In this document: in pieces, positions 34,752-46,657 of the stretch
How the letters are laid out: each line of letters begins with the position of its first letter
Numbering within the stretch: the first letter of the stretch is position 1
NCBI GenBank assembly: GCA_030737875.1
Contig: CM060915.1
Span: 906,014,677-906,078,676, forward strand
Source of the DNA: Allium sativum
Taxonomy: Eukaryota > Streptophyta > Magnoliopsida > Asparagales > Amaryllidaceae
Length of the DNA stretch: 64,000 nt
Direction of reading: 5' to 3'
The notes under the pieces: generated by a model
The model's input: only the letters and a program-made list of their open reading frames with translations
Told to the model about the DNA's origin: nothing
The model's database searches: none
Program-made: the position numbers and the translations under genes

Positions 34752-36857
34752 TGAAACGACCCAAACTTACCCGGTCTCCGAAGAGAAGAGAAAGAACGGA
34801 TTGTTTGAGAACCAGACTAATCGGAACGCAAACAGAAGAACATTTCATTGCTTATTACAACAATTTACATAATAGTACAAGAATATACAGAGTATGAACA
34901 AATAATAAACATTTGATAAGTACCAGAGATTTACAAGTTACAATGCAGCGGAAAATAATACAAAACACAACTGAAAGAAATACACGGATGCAGAGCATTC
35001 CGAATATAGCTCCAGCTGTAAATCAGGATCCGGTAAATATAATATCTGCCAAACCAAAACTACTAACTGCCCATGTGGAAAATAGGGGCACCCAGAGTTT
35101 AAGCGAAAAAAATAAACTCCAGGTTAGCCTTGCCAAAAATATAAACTCCAGGCCAGTCATGTGACTGGTGTGAGAACTAAAACAATTATTTAAAACTTTA
35201 CTTTAAAATTTAGTAAATCAAGGGATGCCGTATAACACGGAACGGGTTTCCTCCCAAGAATACCAGTGCACAAAACAAACAGCACAATGCATTTTGAAAA
35301 AATGAAGCTATTATAAGACCCAGGTCCCATCACATAATGCAACGCAAGCCAGAGGAGAGGGTTTTCCCTTATAATAGCCAAACATGCTTGGTACGTTTAA
35401 AACAAAGGGTTTGATACTATTATAAGTGCATAGGGTATAAAACACTTTAAATATAAATGTATCAATCATAGACGGCATGGGTACCATATATCATGTCGCC
35501 AATACTAAGCTCTACAATCAAAATCGAAATGTCACGTATTGGAAGTTGGACTTCCGTCTGTGAACCAAGGCAAGGGATCGCCCTTACCGCTTCGATATGC
35601 TTTAGCCCGTGTCTCAGGATCATAGCTCGAGTGACCCTTCGATCATCAGGGCCGGTCCACACGAAGTGGATTAAAATGCCTGAACATTACGTTTCCCCGC
35701 CCTATGGGGCGTAAATGAGCCAGATGACTCAATATCCATCGGCTCCGTAGTAACCGATATATCCGAGGCGCCTCGCTATCCATCAAATAATATGCAACAT
35801 CCACATGAGTAAAACGTCTGGGCTCCATACCATGACACCACTCCTAGCTAGAAGGAAACGCATGTCCTCCTTGAGGTCCTCTCCCATTTCTGGATCACAC
35901 TAGGTTGTGAGGCTCGCGAATTAACGCTATACACAAAGCTAGGATATATTAAAGTCGTGCTTTGATCACCAACCACAACACTCTGCTTTTCAATAGAAGC
36001 CTTGATCATATGCATCTCAGCATGCCACACTGGCAATTCATGTCATGCGACCGATGTCTATCGATATATAACCTCTGAGCTCATACGTCTCAGAGAAGGG
36101 TGTTAAGCAAGAGAATAAATTCTCCGGCACTAAACAGATATATATTTAATAGAGATAAATCAACACAGCATAAAATCCAATATCAGACACACATCCAATT
36201 ATAAGTTCGTTCTAGGTCTAAACGAAACCGGACGCACCTTATTCTTCGTCCCATATGTCCAATACAGGAGAGAGGTCCTCGCATATCTGGTCAATCTCCA
36301 AGTACGTCTGGACGATCACCACTTATTACCTTGTCTTGGATGTACAACCCAATCAAGACACCGGTAATCATCCAAACGATGTGAAGACCTCCGGTATTCA
36401 ACCACCGTCTTCATTGTTGACTTATCGTCGAATCAGTTATTCAGAATGGGTATAAACCCGGCCTTTCCGAATAATTCGCGTATATAATAAACAAGTGCTA
36501 TAAAAACACAACATACTACTCATTCCAGTACTGAATATTTTTTTATTTAAATATTCATATCCTTTGGGAAAGGTTCCCATTAATTTTATCAAAGATAAAT
36601 TCTTTAAATTTATTCCTCAATCTTCCTTTGGATATCAATTCAAACCAAATTAAGGTTTATCCAAACTAGTCCGGATTAGCGCACCTTACCGAAGTAATCA
36701 TTTGTTTAAATTATCAATTCCCAAATTTAATGATTTAAATTATCAATTCCCATTTCAATCTAATTAAAGATTCATTAAAACTCCACTTATTTTTAATCTT
36801 CAAAAATCATTACTTAATTAATTTCTTCAAATTTAAGAAATTAATCTTATCTTTAAC

Positions 36858-37375
36858 TGGGTTAAAGAACTAATGTCATTTAAAACACAGTTCACGATAA
36901 ACCCAAAATCCCATTCCGTTAATAATGGAATCTTTAGGGAAAACAGATCAATATACATATATATATAATCGATATAAACTTCCATATCCAACCGATAATA
37001 TAAATGGAATAACGACAAAGCCTTTTAAATTCCATACATAGTAACAGTCTTCCTCCACAGAAGTTCACTTCGATTATTACCAAATCGAATTCCATTCGAT
37101 TCCAAATTATTTTATTAAATTGGAAAACTTTACTTTGGAAAATTTCCTCTAATTCTTAATTAAAAGATTTATAAATTCCAAATCATATTTCACTGTTAAT
37201 CGGGTTAAAGAACGAACGTCGTTAAAAACACAGTTCACGATAAACCCGATTCACATTCCATTTTATTTCAATTACCAAATGTAACTGGAAACTCTAATAA
37301 TCTTAATTAAAAGATTTATTCTTTTCAACGGGGTTTAAGAAAAGTGTTACTAACAACACCATTCATGACAAACCC
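36858..37375. repeat. Three dispersed hairpin units in the E3 LTR
   Basis: 36858-36905, 37198-37251 and 37331-37375 share the plan GGGTT-AAAGAAC...ACACAGTTCACGA-AACCC. Outer arms differ but remain complementary: TGGGTT/AACCCA in the first, AATCGGGTT/AACCCGATT in the second and GGGTTT/AAACCC in the third. The right LTR carries all three near 44479, 44812 and 44945. The third unit (AAGTGTTAC ... TTCATGACAAACC) resembles the E1 tandem unit. Confidence 0.7.
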
Positions 37376-37712
37376 AAAATCCAATTTGATATCCAATACA
37401 AGGCTCTGAATAGAAATTATATCGTCTTATATTCAACATCAAATTCTAAAACCAACAAATATCGTTTTGGGAATAACGATATATATATGTCTTCCAAATT
37501 CCCATAACAATATCCGTATAATCACGGAATCCAATATCTAAATATTTCGAAGATGATTTCCATTCAGATCCATTCCAATTTGTTCGTTGGAAATTTCTGG
37601 TTATTTTAAAACCATTCACCAATCCAATTTATTTTATTTAAAAATTATTGGATTTCAATTCTAGTTAATAACTAGTTCATTTTGATAAAAATATGTTTTT
37701 ATCTTTTCAAAT

Positions 37713-38054
37713 ATGAAATTTTTCATCCCAATTCTTTCCAAATCATTTATTATGATTTTACACAAATTATTGATATTTTTAATAATTTTATCAAGGCCCG
37801 TACAGTCGATTTCCATAAACGGTCATCGAACTTCACTTACAACGACCATTTTCAAATTTGATTTGGACATAATTCCGAATCCAACTATTAGATTTCAAAT
37901 CTCTTATATTCGTTGGAAAGCTCTTTTCGATACGAACCCAACGGTTCCGATTTTAGGAGAATCCGACGGTCGGATCTCCCGTAATGTCCATTTGAAGTCA
38001 ATGGTCGAAATTTGCGAACTACTGCGGCGCTGCGAGTCCTATTCAGGCCATTAA
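37713..38054. other. Better conserved block of the E3 LTR
   Basis: The stretch around the words CGTTGGAAAGCTCTTTTCG and CCGACGGTCGGATC matches 45370-45700 in the other LTR. CCGACGGTCGG is itself an interrupted palindrome. A 113-codon plus-strand frame here is antisense to the element and broken in the other LTR. Confidence 0.5.
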
Positions 38055-38085
38055 ATATATATAATATATATATTATATATATATT
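38040..38085. repeat. TA-rich microsatellite
   Basis: Alternating TA with short interruptions; shorter in the right LTR at 45693-45712. Confidence 0.85.
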
Positions 38086-39344
38086 TCATCAATTTCCATT
38101 TAAAACATATTTTATAAATCGTTTTAAATTCGTTTTAAAAACGATTTCAACTTCATATTAAATTTTAAATCAAAATTGAATATTCCATATCATTAATATA
38201 TAAATGATAATATTTTCAGCACATTAGATTTTGAAAGCTCTTCCTTTTCGATATTCATTATAAAAATGAATAAAAGCGATATAAATATCGTTCACTCAAA
38301 ATGGCGTTAATCTAACCAACAGGGCTTCATATTTTTCAATATTTTCGTGTCCATCCCAAATCGGACATCAAAATCATATTTTGATCCATTACTGAATATT
38401 ATTTTAAAATATTAGTTATTTTAAAATATTCATTACTCGTCATTTCAAACTATTCGTTTATTTAAAATATTCGTTCTTTCCGAATTGGAATCAGATAAAG
38501 TCAATTACCACATAATTTTATTTATATGGATTTCATACTCACGTGTACACAACCATAACCAATCCCAGTCAACCATCATCCAGAGTGCATTACACAACTG
38601 CATAAGCGTTAAATATAAATAAATAACGCTTACAACAGCCTGTCAACCCATCAATTGACATACAACTAAATATTGGGATTAGTGTATGTCCAATATCATC
38701 CCAATACCCATGTGGGGTTTTCGAACAACAAACACTGATTATTGTTTGTGCAGTTGGGCGATGTGTAAAATATATCATCCTAATCGATATCAGTCAAATG
38801 TGTGTACATAAACAAATCGTCCGATTTGTAGATGAATATTTATTTTATTCATATACACGTTAAAGATTATATTTTTAACTATAAAATATTTATTTCAACT
38901 CATGAATATTTTATACAGTTCATTTATACAATAAAAATGATATTTTTATTATTCTAACATTTTTAGAAAAATTCGGCAGCATAACGGCGCGATACTAAAC
39001 CAGAATAAGGTCTAGCCTTATCCCTCGCCTAATAATGGCTCGCGCCATATACAAACCAATTCAAGTCAATTCATTTCAACTCTCAAACCAAATTCAACCA
39101 AATAAACCAATCAATCAAACAACCAAACAAACATGGTTTCAAACAAAGGTGTCGGGTGCTACTAAGCACCGTCTGCATACTAGTATATATATTTAACTAG
39201 AAAATAAATTAAAGTGAGAAGTTCTCACCTTTGCGATCCACTCCTCCATTCTATATTTCTGAACGGTTCAGATTTGGATTTGTTTTCCACCAGTTCCATT
39301 GCAATCTGTTTCACACGATTTTTATATTAAAAATCACATTTTTA

Positions 39345-39850
39345 TTCTGTTACTATACAAATAAAAATCACATTTTTATTCTAACGTTATATACATAATA
39401 ATCATATTTTTACTTCGCTACATATATAAAAAATCATATTTTTATCACTTCCCTATATATATAGTAAAAATCTTATTTTTATCACTTCGCTATATATATA
39501 GTAAAAATCATATTTTTGTATCATTATTGAATATATAAAAATCATAGAATATATAAAAATCATATTTTTATATCGCTATTGAATATATAAAAATCATATT
39601 TTTATATCGCTATTGAATATATAAAAATCATATTTTTATATAAATTTCATTTATATAAAAATCAAAATTTTATTTTGCTACAACATGTATAAAATGTATA
39701 TTTTTATATCGCTATTCAAATAATAAAAATCTAATCTTTTCTATTTTAAAAAATCCATTCTTTTTAATTTTAAAAATCTAATCTTTTTAATTTTAAAAAT
39801 CTAATCTTTTTAATTTTAAAAATCTAATCTTATCTTTATATAATAAAAAT
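39345..39850. repeat. AT tandem repeats in the E3 LTR
   Basis: Units of about 36 bp around ATATATAAAAATCATATTTTTAT-CGCTATT (39420-39720), followed by shorter units AAAAATCTAATCTTTTTAATTTT (39725-39840). AAAAATCATATTTTT and similar words are near-palindromic. The corresponding part of the right LTR lies beyond the nested insertion, outside the window. Confidence 0.85.
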
Positions 39851-39922
39851 CATGGCTTTATTAACATAAAAAAAACATAGCAGTTGAATGGTGCAAAATC
39901 AAAGCAGGGAAACTCACCTTCT

Positions 39923-40270
39923 TCACAAAGGTGTAGCAGATTTCAGGGTGAAAAAGGAGGATGGGTCGGACTTCAGTTGCTCGCGACTTCGTGGGGTGGT
40001 GGTTCGAACTCGTGGACGTTGGAGGGGGTATGGCTCGCGATGGTGAGAGGATGTGGGGTTGGCGCCGCGGCTGGGAGTGAAGGAGGAAGTGGCGATTAAG
40101 GAGGAGGGTGGCTCGCGGGTTCGGTTTTCGCGACTGGAGGAGGAAGGAGACGATGGGAAGCAGAGCATCGGAGAAGGGAAGGGGGTCGCGGTCTTGGGAG
40201 GGAGCGGCGCTGCTCCACCTACGGCGGCAGTTGGCTGAAGGGGAGACATGATTTTTTTTTGGGGGGGGGG
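39923..40270. other. GC-rich segment of the E3 LTR
   Basis: A sharp rise in G+C in an AT-rich LTR, ending in an A/T run next to 13 G (about 40259-40271). In element sense it lies about 1 kb from the LTR start, downstream of AT-rich DNA, and could be the transcribed leader. No promoter box is clear. Confidence 0.5.
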
Positions 40271-41208
40271 GAGCTGAACGACGACGGTTAATATTTTATT
40301 TAATTTAATTATTTTGATTTCAAAATACATGTTTAACGATACAGACTCCAAATCAAACCCAATGACTATCGTCCATAGCTAATTAACCCAATTCCGAACA
40401 TAATGGGATATGTATCGTAAGCCAATTCGACTGTTTCATTCAGTTTTTATCAAATTCAACATATAAATTAATATAACGTTCAAAATTGATTTCAACGTAC
40501 ATTTCAATTTACCGAGGCTACATACTGACTCCAAAAATTCCAAAAAAATAAATCTGACTTTGTTTTGATGATACGGTCCTAACAAAACTAATTTCGTCGA
40601 ATTTGGAGACCTCTTGAAAAACGATCATTTTTCAATCGATTAAATTCAAACTGAATTGACCAAACACGTTTAAATCTACCATGCTCACACATTGATCCCA
40701 AAAATTATGAAAATTAGAATCCAGCAATAATTTGACATTCCAGATCCAAAAAAAGTGGTCTAGTCGAAAACGGAGGTCGTTTGCAAAATATTTATTTTTA
40801 AGGGTTATATATTACATAAAATTCCATAGCGACTATTCTGAATTTTCAACTGGACATAAATTTTTATTACCGCTATGAAATCTGGATATTTCACATCCGT
40901 TGGAAAGATATTTTCAAACAGATTCAAATATTTCTGGTTTTACCAAAATCCGGTTTACTTTGAATCCTGTACATTGATTTGAAATTTGAAATAGAATTTT
41001 CAAACTACTGCACCATTTCCAATTCCTTTATAATTAAAATAAATATTTATATTCTAGCTTTGATTTAAATAAATTTATACGTTCTAATTATATTCAAAAT
41101 AAAATTTTAGTTGTTATTATTTAAAATAAATCATTTTAAATATTCAAAATTCATTGAAATTGCCTAAATAAAAAAATTAAATTGGTTTTGATTTTTCAGG
41201 TTGTTACA

Positions 41209-41244
41209 ATCTCCCCCACTTAAAATCTTTTCGTCCTCGAAAAG
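41209..41244 (-). promoter_or_regulatory. E3 polypurine tract with adjoining perfect hairpin
   Basis: Element-sense AAGTGGGGGAGAT precedes TGTAACA. Hairpin CTTTTCG (41227-41233), 4-nt loop, CGAAAAG (41238-41244). Confidence 0.8.
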
Positions 41245-42231
41245 GAATGGAGCTGAAAGTTGTTTAACTAATCAACTCAACTTTCATTACGGCGTTCATT
41301 CTTCAACTTTTCAGTTTCTAAGAATTTTCCAATTCTTCATAAATTTGGCTAACACCTTAAATTTTTGAAAAATTTCGCCATAACCTTCTTTGTACAGGGA
41401 GACATTTAGAACCGCAACTTGCCAGGCAGGGCCCTCATCATCCAAAAGAAAAAGAAAAAGCCAAGTGGCTAGCCAATCGGCTCATAAAATCATCCAAACC
41501 CAAGAAATATAGCAAACATGTCCCTATTTGTTGGGCATACAATTTTATTCCTCTTCTCTAGCTTCCTTGCTATGACCTGTTCAATATATGTGCATGTACA
41601 TGTATGCAATTTCAACCAATTTTCAATTCAGTTCAATATTTGATTCAATTTGGCTTAATGGTTCAAAATTTTAATTAATCAAACCAATAATCAAACAACA
41701 CAATCAACAATCAATTAGTTAATTAGCTTTTCAAATTCATAATTTTTATATATATAAAAATCCATTTTTGATGCCAAGTCACAACAATAGACCCTATCTA
41801 GTTTTGGTTCTCACACCAGTCAATTGGAAATATATAGATATCACACTTTCGAAACTCGAACATAAATGTTGATGATGCGATCGCTATCATCAGTACCATC
41901 TCCAGGCGATTAGAATGTGATTCTATATCTATCCAGTATATTAAAACTTCGAACATACGTTTGCAAGGCGTATATGCAAAATCTTTATATACTCGATTGT
42001 CCAAATTCAATATAAAATAAATATTCAAATACATATAAAACGGTTTAAATTTTCAAAACAAAATTTGTTTTTTCATTTTTATTTTAAAAACACTACTCTT
42101 CACACTCGTTCTAGGATACTACTGATCCTATCTCTAACGAGTCATTCTTATTGGATATTACTAATCCAATCTCTGATGAATTCTTTCGTTCGATTCTAAT
42201 ATGTCTTGTTCTCTAGCTCTGTAAAACCAAA

Positions 42232-42243
42232 GCTCTGATACCA
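42232..42243 (-). promoter_or_regulatory. E3 primer binding site, tRNA-iMet
   Basis: Minus-strand TGGTATCAGAGC, three bases inside the LTR that begins at 42247. Confidence 0.92.
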
Positions 42244-45089
42244 AAATGAAACGACCCAAACTTCCCCGGTCTCCGAAGAGAAGAGAAAGAACGAATTGTC
42301 TGAGAACAAGACTAATTGGAACTCAAACAGAAGAACATTTCATTGCTTATTACAACAATTTACATCAGAGTACAAGAATATATAGAGTATGAACAAATAA
42401 TATACATTTGATAAGTACCAGAGATTTACAAATTACAATGTAGTGGAAAATAATATAAAACACAACTGAAAGAAATACACGGATATAGAGCATTCCGAAT
42501 ATAGCTCCAGCTATAAATCAGGATCCTGTGAATATAATATCTACAAAACCTAAACTACTAGCTGTCCATGTGGAAAATAGGGGCATCCTGAGTTTAGGCG
42601 AAAACAATAAAATCCAGGTCAGTCATGTGACTGGTGTGAGAACTAAAACAGTTATTTAAAACTTTACTTCAAAATTTGGTAAATCAAGGGACCACGCCGT
42701 ATAACACGAAACGAGTTTCCTCCCAAAAATACCAGTGCACAAAACAAACAACGCATGCTTTTTGGAAAAATGAAGCTATTATAAGACCCAGGTCCTATCA
42801 CATAATGCAATGCAAGTCGGAGGAGAGGGTTTTCCCTTATAATAGCCAAACATGCTTGGTACGTTTAAAACAAATCGTTTGATACTATTATAAGTGCATA
42901 GTGTATAAAACACTTCAAATATAAGTGTATCAATCATAGACGGCATGGGTACCATATATCATGTCGCCAATACTAGGCTTTACAATCAAAACCGAAATGT
43001 CACGTATTGGAAGTTGGATTTCCGTCTGTGAGCCAAGGCAAGCGATCGTCCTTACCGCTTCAAGACGCTCTAGCCCGTGTCTCAGGATCAGAGCTCGAGT
43101 GACCCTTGGATCGTCAAGGCCGGTCCATATGAAGTGGATTAAAAGGCCCGAATAATACATTTCCCCGCCTTATGGGGCGTAAATGAGCCAGATGACTCAA
43201 TATCCATCGGCTCTGTAGTAACCGATATATCTGAGGCGCCTCGCTATCCATCAAATAATATGCAACATCCACATGAGTAAAATGCCTGGGCTCCATACCA
43301 TGACACCACTCCTAGCTAGAAGGAAACACATGTCCTCCCTGAGGTCCTCTCCCGTTTCTGGTTCACACCGGGTTGTGAGGCTCGCGAATTAACGCTATAC
43401 ACAAAGCTATGCTATATTAAAGCCATGCTTTGATCATCAACCACAAGACTCTGCTTTTCAGTAGTAGCCTTGATCATTTGCATCTCAGCATGCCACACGG
43501 GCAATTAACGCCATGCGACTGATGTCTATCGATATATAACCTCTGAGCTCGTACGTCTCAGAGAAGGGTGTTAAGCAAGAGAATAAATTCTCCGCCACCA
43601 AACAGATATATATTTAATAGAGATCAATCAACATAGAATAAAATCCAATGTCAGACACATATCCATTTACAAGTTCGTTCTGGGTCTGAACGAAACCGGA
43701 GGCACCTTATTCCTCGTTCCATATGTCCAATACAGGAGAGAGGTCCTCGCATATCCGGTCGATCTCCAAGTACGTCTGGACGATCACCACTTATTACCTT
43801 GTCTTGGGTGTACAACCCAATCAAGACATCAGTAATCATCCAAACGATGTGAAGACCTCCGGTCTTCAACCACCATCTTCATCGTCGACTTATCGTCGAA
43901 TCAGTTATTCAGAATGGGTATAAACCCGACCTTTCCGAATAACTCGCATATATAATAAACAAGTGCTATAAAAACACAACATACGCCTCATTCCAATTCT
44001 GAATATTTTTTTATTTAAATATTCATATCCTTTGGGAAAGGTTCCCATTAATTTTTCCAAAGATAAATTCTTTAAATTTATTCCTCAATCTTCCTTTGGA
44101 TATCAATTCAAACCAAATTAAGGTTTATCCAAACTAGTCGGGATTAGCGCACCTTAACGAAGTAATCATTTGTTTAATTTCCTAGTCCGAACCTATTCAT
44201 CCCATGGAAACAAACTGGTCATACTCCATATCTAAAACCACGGTGTTATCAGTAAATTTAGTTACCATTTCACGTTCAAATCTAATTAAAGATTTAACTA
44301 TCGCTAGGAGCAAAACTGGTGATACTCCATTCTCGATCATTCCCAAATTTGATGATTTAAATTATCAATTCTCATTTCAATCTAATTAAAGATTCATTAA
44401 AAATCCACTTAGTTTTAATCTTCAAAAATCATTACTTAATGATTTTCTTCAAAGTTAAGAAATTAATCTTATCTTTAACTGGGTTAAAGAACTAATGTCA
44501 TTTAAAACACAGTTCACAATAAACCCAAAATTCCATTCCATTAACAATGGAATCTTCACGGAATACAAATCAATATATATAATCGATATAAACTTCCATA
44601 TCCGACCGACAATATAAATGGAATAACGATAAAGCCTTTTAAATTCCATACATAGTAACAGTCTTCCTCCACAGAAGTTCACTTCGATTATTACCAAATC
44701 GAATTCCATTCCATTCCAATTTATTTTATTAAATTGGAAAACTTTACTTTGGAAAATTTCCTCTAAATCTTAATTAAAAGATTTATAAATTCCAAATCAT
44801 ATTTCACTGTTAATCGGGTTAAAGAACGAATGTCGTTAAAAACACAATTCACGATAAACCCGATTCACATTCCATTTTATTCCAATTACCAAATGTAACT
44901 GGAAACTCTAATATTCTCAATTAAAAGATTTATTCTTTTCAACAGGGTTTAAGAATAGTGTTACTGACAACACCATTCACGACAAACCCAAAATCCAACT
45001 TGATATCGAATACAAGGCTCTGAATAGAAATTATATCGGCTTATATTCAATATCAAATTCTGAAACCAACAAATATCGTTTTGGAATAA

Positions 45090-45091
<2 letters not shown>

Positions 45092-45133
<42 letters not shown>
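45092..45133. repeat. TA microsatellite, about 21 units
   Basis: The left LTR has only a few TA units at the matching place (near 37480). Confidence 0.95.
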
Positions 45134-45135
<2 letters not shown>

Positions 45136-46652
45136 TACAAATTCCCATAAGAATAGCCGTATAATCACGGAATCCAACATTGAAATATTTCGAATATGAT
45201 TTCCATTCAAATCCATTCCAATTTGTTCGTTGGAAATTTCTGGTTATTTTAAAACCATTCACCAATCCAATTTATTTTATTTAGAAATTATTGGATTTCA
45301 ATTCTAGTTAATAACTAGTTTATTTTGATAAAAATATATTTTTATCTTTTCAAATATGAAATTTTTCATCCCAATTCTTTCCAAATCATTATTATGATTT
45401 TACACAAATAATTGATATTTTTAATAATTTTATCAAGGCCCGTATAGTCGATTTCCATAAACGGTCATAGAACTGCACTTACAACGACCTTTTCCAAATT
45501 TGATTTGGATATAATTCCAAATCCAACCGTTAGATTTCAAATCTCTTATATTCATTGGAAAACTCTTTTTGATACGAACCCAACGGTTCTAGTTTTAGGA
45601 GAATCCGACGGTCGGATCCCCCGTAATGTCCATTTGAAGTCAATGGTCGAAATTCACAAACTGCCGCGGCGCGGCGCGTTCTATTCAGACCATTATATAT
45701 ATATATATACATATTTCATCGATTTCCATTTAAAACGTATTTTATAAATCGTTTTAAAAATGATTTCAACTTCATATTCAATTTTAAATCAAAATTGAAT
45801 ATTCCATAGCATTAATATATAAATGATAATATTTTTAGAACATTAGATTTTGAAATCTCTTCCTTTTCGATATTCATTATAAAAATGAATAAAATCGATA
45901 TAAATATTGGTCACGTCAAAATGGCGTTAATCTAATCAACACGGCTTCATATTTTTCAATATTTTCGTGTCCATCCCAAATCGGACATCAAAATCATATT
46001 TTGATCCATTACTGAATATTAATTTAAAATATTAGTTATTTTAAAATATTCATTACTCGTCATTTCAAACTATTCGTTAATTTAAAATATTCGTTCTTTC
46101 CGAATTGGAATCAGACACAGTCAATTACCACATAATTTTATTTATATGGATTTCATACACACGTGTACACAACCATAACCAAACCCAGTCAACCATCATC
46201 CAGAGTGCATCACACAACTGTATAAGCGTTAAATATAAATAATCAACGCTTACAACAGCCTGTCAACCCACCGATTGACATACAACTAAATATTGGGATT
46301 AGTGTATGTCCAATATCATCCCAATACCCGTGTGGGGTTTTCAAACAACAAACACTGATTATTATTTGTGTAGTTGGGCGATGTGTAAAATATATCATCC
46401 CAATCCATATCAGTCAAATGTGTGTACATAAACAAATCGTCTGATTTGTAAACGAATATTTATTTTATTCATATACACGTTAAAAATTATATTTTTAACT
46501 ATAAAATATTTATTTCAACTCATGAATATTTTATACAGTTCATTTATACAATAAAAATGATTTTTTTATTATTCTAACATTTTTAGAAAATTTCGGCAGC
46601 ATAACGGCGCGATACTAGAACCGGAATAAGATCTAGCCTTATCCCTCGCCTA

Positions 46653-46657
46653 ATAAT
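46653..46657. repeat. Candidate target site (ATAAT) of the Sirevirus array
   Basis: The last five bases of E3 LTR before TGTAGGATCTAG. The other copy would be outside the window. Confidence 0.5.

Larger units (their letters stand above)
34752..41208 (-). repeat. E3 3' LTR, 6457 bp
   Basis: Plus-strand TGAAACGACCC at 34752 to GGTTGTTACA at 41208. The first 4.3 kb aligns at high identity with 42247-46657. It includes three hairpin units (36858-37375), AT tandem repeats (39345-39850) and a GC-rich segment (39923-40270). A CTCTGAG ... CTCAGAG hairpin lies near 36074. Minus-strand frames of up to 142 codons in the GC-rich part are low-complexity Pro/Ser and I do not call a gene. Confidence 0.88.
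41209..42246 (-). other. E3 interior, 1038 bp, non-coding
   Basis: From the polypurine tract to the primer site. The longest minus frame (42034-41798) is 78 codons with no recognised motif. The interior should carry any packaging signal not located in the LTR. Confidence 0.8.
34752..46657 (-). mobile_element. E3: non-autonomous gypsy-type element with very long LTRs, second LTR interrupted
   Basis: Minus-strand order: 5' LTR on the right (42247 onward, cut at 46657 by the Sirevirus-like array), tRNA-iMet primer site (42232-42243), a 1038-bp interior, polypurine tract (41209), and a complete 3' LTR of 6457 bp (34752-41208). The interior holds no gag or pol. The ends TGTAACAACC ... GGTCGTTTCA (element sense) are imperfect inverted repeats. 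The family is related to E1 and E2 by its ends and by the hairpin beside the polypurine tract. It resembles the LARD concept but has LTR and interior proportions reversed. Confidence 0.88.
42247..46657 (-). repeat. E3 5' LTR, distal part, interrupted at 46657
   Basis: Aligns with 34752 to about 39046. Relative to the left LTR it has an extra segment of about 165 bp (44176-44340) and a longer TA run (45092-45133). The remaining roughly 2.2 kb should lie beyond the nested array, outside the window. Confidence 0.88.

Noticed and set aside
39212..39225. Minus-strand GTGAG words resembling splice donors in E3 and E1 LTRs (also 39911, 616)
   Set aside because: Such words are frequent by chance and no matching acceptor or spliced frame could be identified.
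39923..40351. 142-codon Pro/Ser/Arg-rich minus-strand frame
   Set aside because: Open frame is expected in GC-rich low-complexity DNA; includes homopolymer-derived runs and has no recognisable domain.
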